Below are positions 21,998 through 31,865 of a DNA stretch of 64,000 nucleotides, in pieces; the first letter of the stretch is position 1, and every line of letters begins with the position of its first letter. The notes beneath the pieces were generated by a model. That model was not told the origin of the DNA. It saw only the letters and a program-made list of their open reading frames with translations, and did not search any database. Both the position numbers and the translations under genes were made by a program. The DNA is from Molossus alvarezi (Eukaryota; Chordata; Mammalia; Chiroptera; Molossidae): NCBI GenBank assembly GCA_037176705.1, contig CM073886.1, positions 9,384,501 to 9,448,500 on the forward strand, in the 5' to 3' direction.

Positions 21998-23397
21998 TTT
22001 GTTACAGATGTTTCTCCTTTTTTACCCCATGGGCACCCCCTCCCCACCCCACACCCGCCCCATCCCCAGCTTTGTTGTCCATGTCCATTGGTTATGCATA
22101 CATGCATATAAGTTCTGTGGTTTATCTCTTCCCACCCCCCCACCCACCCCCTCTTCTGACGGATGTCAGTCTGTGCCCTACTTCCATGTTTCTGGGTCTA
22201 CCGTATTCCTCAGACTGTTATGTTCATTATATTCCATATATAAGTGAGATCATGTGGTATTTGTCTTTTTCTGCTTGGCTTATTTCATTTAGGATAATAC
22301 TTTCCAGGTCCCTCCATGTCGTCTCAAATAAGAGATCTTTCTTTCTTACAGCTGCAAAGTACTCCATTGTGTATATGTATCACAGCTTTTTTATCCATTC
22401 GTCTACTGATGGACACTTGGGCTGTTTCCAGATCTTAGCTATTGTAAATAGTGCTGCTATGAACATGGGGGTACATATATTCTTCCTGATTGGTGTTTCA
22501 GGCTTCTTAGGGTATATTCCTAGAAGTGGGATCACTGGGTCAAATGGAAGTTCAATTTTTAATTTTTTGAGGTAACACCATAGTGTTTTCCATAGTGGCT
22601 GCACCAGTCTGCATTCCCACCAGCAGTGTACTAGAGTCCCCTTTTCTCCACACCCTCGCCAACACTTGTTGTTTGATGATTTGTTGATGGCGGCCATTCT
22701 GACAGGTGTGAGGTGATACCTCATTGTTGTTTTGATTTGCATCTCTCTGATGATTAGTGATGTTGAGCATTTCTTCATATGTCTCTTGGCCATTTGTATG
22801 TCCTGTTTGGAGAGGTGTCTATTCAGCTCCTCTGCCCACTTTTTAATTGGGTTCTTTGTCTTCCTTTTGTGGAGTTGTATGAGTACTCTATATATATTGG
22901 AAATTAACCCCCTATCTGATATATCATTGGCAATGATGTTCTCCCATACAGTGGGTTATCTTTCCATTTTGATGATTGTTTCTTTTGCTGTGCAGAAGCT
23001 TTTTAGTTTGATGTAGTCTCATGTGTTCATTTTTTCCTTTGTTTCTGTTGCATTAGGTGATGTATCAGTGAAAATTCTGCTACATATGATGTCTGAAATT
23101 TTGTTGCCTACATTTTCTTCTAGGATTTTTATGGATTCATGAGTCACATTTAAGTCTTTTATCCATTTTGAGTTTATTTTTGTATATGGTGTAAGTTGAT
23201 GGTCTAGTTTCATTTTTTTGCATGTAGCTGTCCAATTTTCCCAACACCATTTATTAAAGAGTCTATCTTTACTCCACTGTATGCTCTTGCCACCTTTGTC
23301 AAATATTAATTGAGCATATTGCCTTGGGTCCATTTTTGGGTTTTCAGTTCTGTTCCACTGGTCTATATGCCTGTTCTTGTGCCAGTACCAGGCTGTT
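21621..23397 (-). mobile_element. 5'-truncated L1 with probable 3' transduction
   Basis: The L1 body (complement of about 21998-23397) has an internal AAT-repeat tail (21957-21997). Beyond it comes about 320 bp of non-L1 DNA (21637-21956) and then a 16-base T run (21621-21636) that acts as the real poly(A) tail in reverse. The target duplication TGTGCTTGTA lies outside that T run (21611-21620 and 23398-23407), and the right copy continues ATTTTT/AAG, a canonical L1 endonuclease site. The 5' end is truncated at AACAGCC, the same base as the L1 ending at 20338. Confidence 0.75.
21957..21997 (+). repeat. (ATT)n microsatellite
   Basis: About 13 perfect ATT units at the internal tail of the L1. 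Confidence 0.95.
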
Positions 23398-23635
23398 TGT
23401 GCTTGTAATTTTTAAGTTTCATTTTTTTACAATTACTGGTTTCGGTGATTTCTTAGGCTCTCTTTAAAATGTAGAATGCTGTGATTCTTATGTCCTCGTT
23501 AGTTGAAGAATATAGACTTTTGTGTGTGTGTTTGTTTAAATGACAAAGAAAAAGAAAATTTACCTGTCTAAAAATATGCATGTATGGGAAAACCAAAATG
23601 ATAGTAGTGTTTGTCTCTGGATGGTAAGGCTATGG

Positions 23636-24410
23636 CTGTGTTCCAGTCATCTATTGTTGCATAGCCAACCACTCCAAATCTTAACCACTCAACAGAGCAA
23701 CTTATTGTCTCATGGGTCTGTGGTCGGTCTGGCCTCAGCAATTCTCACTAAAGGATCTCACATGGGCCCTGGCCGGTTTGGTTCAGTGGTTAGAGCGTCG
23801 GCCTGCAGCCCAGAGAGACCCGGGTTTGGTTCCCGCTAAGGAAGCGTACCTCAGTTGCAGTTTGTCCCCAGCCTTGGTTGGGTCATGTGGGAGGCAACCG
23901 GTTGATGTGTCCCTCTCACATCAATGTTTCTCTCTCTCTCTCTTCCTCTCTCTCCCTCCCACTCTATCTGAACAAGAAATGGAAAAATTTCTTGTTTGAG
24001 GGTTAAAAAAAGGATCTCACATAGTTGCTGTCAGATAGTGATGGGATGGAGTTATCCAAGTTTTGGTTGGGTTGGACTTTCAAAATGGATCCCTCGCACT
24101 GCCAGTAGTTGGTGCTGGCTGCAGATGGAGAACTCAGTTGGGGCTGTTAACTGGAGTTCCTACATGTAACCTGTCTCTGTATCTTGGGCTTCTCACAGCA
24201 TAATGATTAGATTTTAAGAGCAAGTGTTCCAAGAGACAAGAATCGAAAGTTTCCAGTCTCTTTGGTTCTGATCTGGAAATGGTCACAGAGTCACTCCCGC
24301 CATAATCTATTGGTCAAGCAGTCGCAGATCTCATCCACATTCAGAGAGGGGGACATAGATCCCACATCTCAATGGGAGGTGTGTCAAAGAATCTGGTAAA
24401 TTTGAATCTC
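23636..24410 (+). mobile_element. MLT1-like (MaLR) LTR relic
   Basis: The phrases CATCTATTGTTGCATAGCCA, CTCAGTTGGGGCTGTTAACT, CTTGGGCTTCTCACAGCATA and ATGGGAGGTGTGTCAAAGAA occur in the order found in mammalian MLT1-type LTRs. It is split by a Ves. Confidence 0.6.
23764..24008 (+). mobile_element. Ves SINE, type A
   Basis: Flanked by AAAGGATCTCACAT at 23750-23763 and 24009-24022, with no mismatch. Confidence 0.96.
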
Positions 24411-24534
24411 TACAGGATGATTTTAGTTTTCTTCTATATATCTTTACTTAAAGCTTTTATACAAAAAAAAAATATGAATGACTTTCATAATCAGAAAATA
24501 CCAGTTAATAGTTTAAAACTAAGTGCCTATACTT

Positions 24535-24920
24535 GTTAGCAGGAAAAAGGCTGAGGAAAGAGGAATAAGGCCATGGGCCCAGGATGAGAAAATACCAACC
24601 AAGATGTGGAGGAGTAGTTTAGTGGGTAAACTGGTTTTTGGTAAAAGTGTTTACACTCTGATCACCACAGGAAGCTGCTAGAGCTCAGACACTGTGGCCC
24701 CTCCTTGCCCTGCACAGTGGCCAAGAGCCCACTATTTATAAACACACAGACAAAAATCTCAGAATGACCATCCAACCTGCAGAGCCTTTCTCAATGACCA
24801 ACCAAGGGGTGTGCACCTGACCAGATGACAGCAGGTGCGCACCTATATATAGGCTTCCAGCCATTCTCTCCCACCCATCCCACCCAATAAAAATCTTAGT
24901 TTGGGTTTCTCTATAAATAG
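24535..24920 (+). other. Possible old solo LTR
   Basis: A CTATATATAGG motif near 24843 followed about 45 bp later by CCAATAAAAATC gives an LTR-like promoter and poly(A) arrangement. Family and borders are not recognised. Confidence 0.3.
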
Positions 24921-24924
24921 ACCC

Positions 24925-25300
24925 TGAGACAAGGATTCAAGTGCACGCAATTTATTTGGGAGGTGATCCAGGAAACATTGTTAGGCAAGTGAAGACAGGA
25001 AGGAGCCCATAAAAGATATGTGATGAAATAAGTTACCACTATGGACAATTGGAGTTCCATATACTAAGGAGCTCTGGAAGCCAGTGCAGAACATGCCTCA
25101 GCATTATCCTCCTGAGTGGCAGGCCAGAGGGCTAGATTCTTATCCACCACATTCACAGCAGTTAAGGAGTGCTCTCTAGGGAAGACTTCATTCTCTGGTG
25201 CTACCAGTCTACCCTGCACCCAGGCAGAGGAGGCTCCAGGAGCAAGAAAGAGCCCTCCAGCAATCAGTTGCAGTATAGAACCTAGAAATCAGTCCAGCTT
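24925..25300. other. Unassigned intergenic sequence
   Basis: The start (CAAGTGCACGCAATTTATTTG) looks like a dispersed old mammalian repeat, but I cannot name it. No gene was seen. Confidence 0.3.
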
Positions 25301-25319
25301 ACATAAGAATGTTGAGCCC

Positions 25320-25577
25320 GGCCCTGGCCAGTTTGGATCAGCGATTAGAGCGTCAGCCCACTGACAAAAGTGTCATGGGTTTGATTCTCAGTCAAGGGCC
25401 CATATCTGGGTTGCTGGTTTGCTCCCCGACCCTGGTTGCGGTCATGAGGGAGGCAACCAATCAATGTGTCTCTCTCACATTGATGTTTTTCTCTCTGTCT
25501 CTCCCTTCCCTCCCTTCCACTCTATCTAAAAGTCAGTGGAAAAATATCCTCAGGTGAGGATTAACAAACAAACAAAA
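25320..25577 (+). mobile_element. Ves SINE, type A
   Basis: Flanked by AAGAATGTTGAGCCC (25305-25319) and AAGAATGTTGAACCC (25578-25592). Confidence 0.94.
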
Positions 25578-25714
25578 AAGAATGTTGAACCCTGATGGGA
25601 CATAAATGGGGCAACCACAGTGTCTACTATAGATGTTCAAATGTTTTTTTCATAGCACTTATCATTACATGAAATTATATTATGTATTTATTTGGTTTTT
25701 CTATTGTCTGATTC

Positions 25715-25840
25715 CCCTACCAGAGTATATAAGCTCCATGAGAACCGATATCTTTGCTGTCTTGCTCATCATTCTATTTCCAGTGCATAGGATAGTGCCT
25801 GGTTCATAATAGAAACCACCCCCAAAAAGTGAATAATTGA
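25715..25840 (+). repeat. L2 3' end fragment
   Basis: TAAGCTCCATGAGAACCGAT followed by TTTCCAGTGCATAGGATAGTG and GCCTGGTTCATAATAG matches the conserved L2 3' terminus. Confidence 0.6.
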
Positions 25841-26460
25841 TTTTTAGAGAAAATTTTGGGGAAATTAGGAAGTACCAGGAGTCCTTCTTCCCACCTAGAC
25901 TGCAATTGAACTGGTAGAATCTGTCTGATGTAACCATTTAGGAGCTCTGGAGTTTATTCAAAATTAATTTCAGTATATTTCAGCTTTTTAGCACTCTAGC
26001 AGCTACCAGTTCCCCATTCCCCCCAACCCCAGGTCAGGAAGCTGTACATGTATTCCAAGAGCTGTTTGCATGCAGCTCACAAAAGCCAGAGTGGAGTAAG
26101 ACGCCATTCCCAAAATACTAGGATCAGTGCTCTGTTGATTGCAACTTTTGATCTCAGAAGTCCAAGCACAGAGGCAGGCAGCCATTTTTGCCCCCACCCC
26201 AAACCCACCCCCCACCTCATTGTGAAAGTCTCTTCACCTCTGACTAAAACAACTTCCAGGAGATTTAAAGGGCTGGTGCCTTTTCCCCTCTTTCATTTTT
26301 TTTTTTCCCCCTTTTGGGAGCCAGACATTTAAGACCTAGGACATTCAAAAGCAACAGCACACACAATAATTTAGGAAGTAACCAAACATGTCCTAAGATC
26401 TTAAGACCTCAAGATCTCAGGCAGATCCCTAAGGACACAGAGATGGCCTATAAAAAAAAT
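25841..26460. other. Intergenic, nothing recognised
   Basis: Mixed sequence with a homopolymer T/C stretch at 26288-26310. No coding signature or repeat could be named. Confidence 0.4.
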
Positions 26461-26710
26461 TGTTTTCAAAGCAAAGCAAAACAAAACAAATAACAGCAAA
26501 CTCTGGGGAAGGGGAAGAATCTGACTTTTAGAATTACTATATTATTAGATTTAAATGTCTAGTTTTCAACAAAAAATCACAAGGCATACCAAAAAAATGA
26601 AATTATGGCCCATTCAAAGGAAAAGAAAAAGAAAATGTTCCTAAAAAAGACCAGATAGCTGAACTACTTGACAAAGACTTTAAAACGATTCTCTTAAAGA
26701 TGCTCAAAAG

Positions 26711-26924
26711 AGCCCAGCTGGTGTGGCTCAGTGGTTGAGCATCAACCCATGCACCAAGAAGTCACCTGTTTGATTCCCAGTCAGGACACATGCCCAGGTT
26801 GTAGACCCAATTCCCAGTGAGGGGCATGCAGGAGGCTGCCAGTCGATGTTCTCTCTCATTGATATTTCTCTCTCTCTCTCCCTCTCACTTCTTCTCACTC
26901 TAAAATCAATAAAGGAAAAGAAAT
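26711..26924 (+). mobile_element. Ves SINE, type B
   Basis: Flanked by GATGCTCAAAA at 26699-26709 and 26925-26935. Confidence 0.93.
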
Positions 26925-27077
26925 GATGCTCAAAAAAAAGAAGACATTGAGAAATTCAAGAAAATGACGAATGAACAAAACATAAATATCAATATAAAGA
27001 ATACCTAAAAAGAAACCAAAAGGAAATTCTAGAACTGAAAATTACATTAATTGAATTTTTAAAAAATTCACTAGAGG

Positions 27078-27650
27078 CTTTCTGGTGGCAAAGACTGGAG
27101 AAGACACACAGAAATGACACCTTGTAAGGGGAAAGAAAAGAAGGAAGAATAAGTCATCAGCTTCAAATCTCAGGTGGCTGAAGGAGAAAATATATTTGGT
27201 GTTCTCCACATCTTTGCATCCATCAGTGACACTTTTGCCCATGTCACTGATCTTTCTGGCAAGGCAACCATCTACCATGTGACTGGTAGGATGAAGGTAA
27301 AGGCTGATTGAGGTGAGTCCTCTTCATATGCTGCCATGTTGGCTGTTTAGAATGTGACCCAGAGGTGCAAGGAGCTAGGCATCACTGCCCTTCACATCAA
27401 ATTTCAAACCACAGGAGAAAATAGTGCCAAGACCCCTGGATCAGGGGCTCAATCAGCTCTCAGAGCCCTTGCCAGCTTAAGAATAAAAATCCGCCCAGGC
27501 CAGTTTGGCTCAGCGGTTACAGCGTTGGCCTGCGGTCCGGAGAGACCCGGGTTCGGTTCCCACTAAGGGCATGTACCTCGGTTGCAGTTTGTCCCCGGCC
27601 CTGGTTGGTCGTTCGGGTGGCAGCCACTCGATGTGTCCCTTTCACATCGA

Positions 27651-27706
<56 letters not shown>

Positions 27707-27954
27707 TCTCTCTTCCCCTCTCTCCCTCCCTCCCACTCTATCTGTACAAAAAATGGAAAAATGTCCTCGGGTGAGGATAAAAAAAAAAAAAAGAAAATCC
27801 AACAGGTTAAAGATGTCATCCTCACCCTCTCTCTCCAACAGAACCTGCAGGAAGGGAAATCACCGTGGTTGCTGTCTGTGAGCAGGACTCCTCACATTAT
27901 TGTTTTCTGTTAATAAATTACCTTTGTGTGAGCAAAAAGAAAAGAAACAAAAGA
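27078..27954 (+). pseudogene. RPS14: RPS14 processed pseudogene, with nested Ves
   Basis: An intronless copy of ribosomal protein S14 mRNA inserted in an old L1. The start codon is at 27114. Recognisable translated pieces include [48 protein letters not shown] and [14 protein letters not shown], interrupted by frameshifts and stops. After a Ves insertion the 3' end resumes with RLKMSSSPSLSNRT-like sequence in a shifted frame. It ends TTTTCTGTTAATAAATTACC (poly(A) signal at 27912-27917) and an A-rich tail. The target duplication, somewhat eroded, is AATTCACTAGAGG (27065-27077) against AATTTTACTAGAGG (27955-27968). Confidence 0.92.
27493..27793 (+). mobile_element. Ves SINE, type A, with long (TC)n, inside RPS14 pseudogene
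   Basis: Flanked by AAAATCC at 27486-27492 and 27794-27800. A TC microsatellite fills 27656-27702, longer than in most copies here. Confidence 0.93.
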
Positions 27955-28999
27955 TAATTTTACTAGAGGGATTCAAAGGCAGATCTGAGCATGCAGAAAA
28001 GTGAATCAGAAAATTTGAAGCTAGGACAATTGAGGTTACTGAGTATGAAAAACAGAAAGAAAAAAAGATTGAAGAACGGTGAAAAGGGCCTAAGGGACTC
28101 GTGGGACACCATCAAACAGATTACATATACATTGTGGGAGTGCCAGAAGAAGAGATGGGGACAACAGGTCAGAGAAATTATTTGAAAAAACAATGGATGA
28201 AAATTTTCCACATTTTATGAAAAATGTAAGTATAAATATTGCAGAAACTCAACAAACTCAAAGTAAGATGAATTCAAAGAGACCCATACCAAGACATATT
28301 ATAACCAAAACGTTGAAAGACAAACACAAAGAGAGTCTTGAAAGTAGCAAGAAAAAAGTGAAAGACTGGGATTCTCATCAGAAACTTTGGAGGCCAGAAG
28401 GCAGTGGGCTGATGTATTCAAAGTGCTAAAAGAAAAAAGTTGTCAACCAAGAATCCGACACCTGGCAAAACTGTCCTTCAAAAGTGAGGAAGAAATCCAA
28501 GATATTCCCAAATAAATAAAAGCTGGGTTCATTACCATTAAATATGCCCTGAAAGAAATGCTAAAGAGAGCGCTCCAGGTTGAAATAAAAGGACACAAGA
28601 CAGCAACTTGAAGTCATATGAAGAAATAAAGATCTCAGTAAAGGTAACTACATGTAATTATAAAAGTAGGGTGTCAATGCAGGGGAAAAGGAGAAACATT
28701 CATAACAAAAATAAATTAACTTTAAAAAAGAAAATAACTAAACAGTACACACAAATAGAAATGAAAAAGAAATTTAAATATTTCACTGTAAAAAAAAAAA
28801 ACAGTAACACAAAAGAAGACAGTAATGTAGGAAATGAGGGATATAAAAGTTATAAGGTATATAGGAAATAAATAATAAAGTGACAGAAGTAAGTCTCTCT
28901 TTATCAGTAACTACTTTAAATATAAATGGATTAAATTCTCTAATCAAAAGACAGAGTTTGGCAGAATAAATTCAAAAACATAATCCAACTATAGACAGC

Positions 29000-29383
29000 T
29001 ATGGAGGGCAGCTGAGCCAAGGTCTTTTGTTGAACCTGTGGTGTTTGCAAGGCTCATCCAGGAACATTCTACCCAAGGTTTCTTATTGATCCTGTGTGCT
29101 GACAAGGCCCATGCAGGAGCATTCTGAGCCCCGGGCAAGAATGTATCGACAGTCTCAACCTTGAGCTCAGAGGCCCGTGCAAACATCTGGTGTTTGAAGA
29201 TAATGAAGCTTTTGAACTTCCCCCATTCATTATTGCTATATAATAAACATGCTGAGCTAGCTCAGGGTCACTCTTCCTCCATCAGTGTCCCACCTAGCCC
29301 CAGCTTTTCTCTGTATGTCTCTGTGTCTTTCTTAATCTCTCATCTTCCTTCCTTGGGTTCAACTACTTGCGCAGGTCTCGGCA
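29000..29383 (+). mobile_element. Solo LTR, class II-like, with 6-bp TSD
   Basis: A 384-bp unit interrupting L1 endonuclease DNA. It is flanked by GACAGC at 28994-28999 and 29384-29389; six-base duplications are typical of ERV2/betaretrovirus-like integration. It has TATATAATAAAC (poly(A) signal at 29242-29247) and ends in CA (GTCTCGGCA). The start is TATGGAGG rather than TG. No internal retroviral genes are left. Confidence 0.7.
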
Positions 29384-29468
29384 GACAGCCAGATATGCTG
29401 TCTATAGGAGACTCATTTTGGATACAAACAAATTGAAAGTGAAAAGATGGAAAAGACAAAATAAACTT

Positions 29469-29704
29469 TTTTTTTAACCCATTTTTTTTCTTTTCTTTTT
29501 TATATATGATTTTATTAATCTTTTTAGAGACAAAGGAAGGGAGAGAGAAAAACATTGACATGAGAGAGAAACATCAATTGGCTGCCTCCCGCACTCCCCA
29601 TACTGGGGTTCGAGCCCAAAACCCGGGCATGTGCCCTAACCAGAAATCCAACCAGGACCTCTCAGTTGATGGGTCGACACTCAGTGAGCCACACTGGCCG
29701 GGCC
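29469..29704 (-). mobile_element. Ves SINE, type B-like
   Basis: Flanked by AAAATAAACTTT at 29457-29468 and 29705-29716. Confidence 0.93.
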
Positions 29705-30408
29705 AAAATAAACTTTAAATTAAAAAAAGATTACAAAAGAAAAAGAAAGACATTATATATTAATAAAAGGTTCAATACAACAAGATATAACAATTATAAA
29801 TATTTAGGCACCTAATAACAGAAACTTGACAGAATTTAAAGGAAAAATGGACAATTCTATAATAACAGTTGGAGATTTCAATACACCACCTTCATTAGTG
29901 GATAGAACAAAACAGAAGTTCTGTAAGAAAATAGAAGAATTAAACAACACAATAAATCAACTAGATCTAAGTGGCATATCCAGAACACTCTACCCAACAG
30001 CAACAGAACATACATTTTTCTCAAGTGCACATGTGATGCTTTCTAGGATAGAACATGTGTTAGGCCAAAAATTAACTCTCAATCAATTTTTTAAAGTTTA
30101 TAAAAAATATCATTTCTGATCACAATGGGATGAAGTTAGAATCAATAATAGAAGAAAAACTGAAAATTTACAAACTTGTGAAAATTAAACAACACACTTT
30201 TAATGGGTCAAAGAAGGACTTAGAAATTAATAAAAACAAAAACACAACATAGCAAAATTTTTGATAAGCAATGAAAGCAATGGTAAGGAGAAATTTTATA
30301 GCTATAAAAATGTTAAAACAAAAGAAAGATTTCAAATCAACATTATAACTTTACAATTTAAGGAACTAGAAATTCAGATGAATTTTTCCATCCAGACTAT
30401 GAATTTTT

Positions 30409-30605
30409 TTTTTAATATTTTTTTCTTTATTGATTTTAGAGAGAGGAAAGGAGAAGAGATGAGAGAACATTGACTGGCTGCCTTCTGCAGGCCCCCCACT
30501 GGGGATCCGGTCCACAACCTGGGCATGTGCCCTGACCAGGAATCGAACCAGCGACCTCTTGGTGCATGAATCAACGCTCAACCGCTGAGCCACACCGGCC
30601 AGGCT
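30409..30605 (-). mobile_element. Ves SINE, type B
   Basis: A reverse copy; the target GACTATGAATTTTT (from 30395) recurs as GACTGTGAATTTTT after the element (from 30607). Confidence 0.93.
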
Positions 30606-30684
30606 GGACTGTGAATTTTTGTATCAATAAGATAGGCTAGGTTATGCTGCAGTAATGAACAATACCAAAATCTCAGTGCCTAAT

Positions 30685-30952
30685 TTTTTTTATTTTTTTT
30701 TTGGTTTGTGTTTTGTTTTTAAATCCTCAACCAAGGATATTTTTCTATTTATCTTCAGACAGAGTGTGAGAGAGGGAGAGAGAGAGACAGATATCAATGT
30801 GAGAGTGACACATCGACTGGCTGCCTCCCGCACAACCCCAACCAAGGCCAGGGACCAAACCGCAACCAAGGTAGTGCCTTTGACTGGAATAAAACCTGTG
30901 ACTCTTTGGTCCACAGGCCAACGCTCTAACCACTGAGAAAAACCAGTCAGGG
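30685..30952 (-). mobile_element. Ves SINE, type A
   Basis: Flanked by CTCAGTGCCTAAT at 30672-30684 and 30953-30965. Confidence 0.95.
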
Positions 30953-30984
30953 CTCAGTGCCTAATATTTTAAAAGCTTATTTCA

Positions 30985-31208
30985 GCCTGGCCAGTGTGGC
31001 TCAGTGGTTGAGTGTCGACCCATGCACCAAGAATGCCGGTTCCATTCCTGGTCAGGGCACATGCCCAGGTTGTGGGCCCAATCCCCAGCGGGGGGCATGC
31101 AGAAGGCGGCCAATCCATGTTCTCTCTCATCGATGTTTCTATCTCTCTCTTCTTTTTCCTTCCTGTCTCTCTAAAATCAATAAAGAAAAAAAAATTATTT
31201 AAAAAAAA
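30985..31208 (+). mobile_element. Ves SINE, type B
   Basis: Flanked by GCTTATTTCA (30975-30984) and GTTTATTTCA (31209-31218). Confidence 0.94.
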
Positions 31209-31218
31209 GTTTATTTCA

Positions 31219-31850
31219 TATTTGTTCAAAATTCACTGCAGGTCTGAGAAACTCTCCCAACTCTCCGTGTGTTTTCTCAGAGACCCAGTGTGCTGTGAAG
31301 ACATCAGTGATCCACATCAACACGTGCCTCGTGATCACCAAGGCAAAAGAAAATGCATGAAAAACTGTGCACAGGTTCTTCAGCGCTTCTATCCGAAAGT
31401 GACACATATCACATCTGTCCGCATTTCACTGGGCAAAGAAGTCAGATGTCCACTCCCAACTTCAGGGAGCAGGGAAGTGAAATTGTCTTCTGTGCCTGAA
31501 AAGAGAGGGAGGAAAATATTAGCGATCAATAGTGATGCCTATTTGGAATCCTAAGTATAAAATCTTTAAAACTTGAAATAATTTGAGTGAACCAGTGTTC
31601 CTAACATCAAATCAACCTAAATAGAACGTAAGGCACCTCGCTGGGGGATTCAAAGATAAAAACCACTACCACTCGCCTGTCACTTTACAAGTCGCTTTCA
31701 CAGACACAACCTCTTCTGATACTCATACTCAAACTATGCGCTACATGCTATTATTCGTTATAATTATTATTTATCTTGGGCAGAAGTTCTTATGTTTAAT
31801 GAGACCAAATTTATTATTAGCCTTTTCTTCAACTTGTTTAAGAAATCTCA
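31219..31850. other. Intergenic, unassigned
   Basis: A frame stays open to 31554 only by running out of the neighbouring Ves; it has no recognisable domain. I see no repeat family. Confidence 0.4.
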
Positions 31851-31865
31851 AAAGTTAGAAAATCT

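Larger units (their letters stand above)
20515..23551 (+). pseudogene. Probable processed retrocopy of an unidentified transcript (L1-interrupted)
   Basis: The left end is strongly GC- and CpG-rich (20515-20660), like the 5' end of a CpG-island mRNA. The right end is AT-rich, with AATATA about 40 bp before an A-rich end. Direct repeats AAGAAAATTTACCTGTCTA at 20496-20514 and 23552-23570 flank the whole unit, which is the signature of an L1-mediated insertion. Without the nested L1 (21621-23397) it is about 1.26 kb. The longest 5' frame begins MQAAGWGLLGSGPPGFWSRA and runs 77 codons, resembling a leader or presequence, but I do not recognise it. A MIR at 21374-21480 lies inside, which suggests a non-coding or 3' UTR-rich source. 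Confidence 0.6.
26465..30400 (+). mobile_element. Old L1 (ORF1 and ORF2 endonuclease region), heavily nested
   Basis: ORF1-like DNA runs from about 26640, through GAAATTCTAGAACTGAAAAT, to a C-terminal domain at 27955-28590 (KMNSKRPIPRHIITK). An inter-ORF gap follows. ORF2 endonuclease DNA starts near 28890 (ACTTTAAATATAAATGGATT) and reaches about 30400, with the phrase VGDFNTP near 29870. Inserts are Ves (26711-26924), the RPS14 retrocopy (27078-27954), a solo LTR (29000-29383) and Ves (29469-29704). No frame is intact. Confidence 0.8.

Noticed and set aside
27656..27702. TC microsatellites as stand-alone repeats or CRISPR-like arrays
   Set aside because: They are the normal variable TC region of Ves elements; there are no spacers.
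31012..31554. Open frame of 180 codons
   Set aside because: It begins inside a Ves and continues into unassigned DNA without any domain; likely chance.
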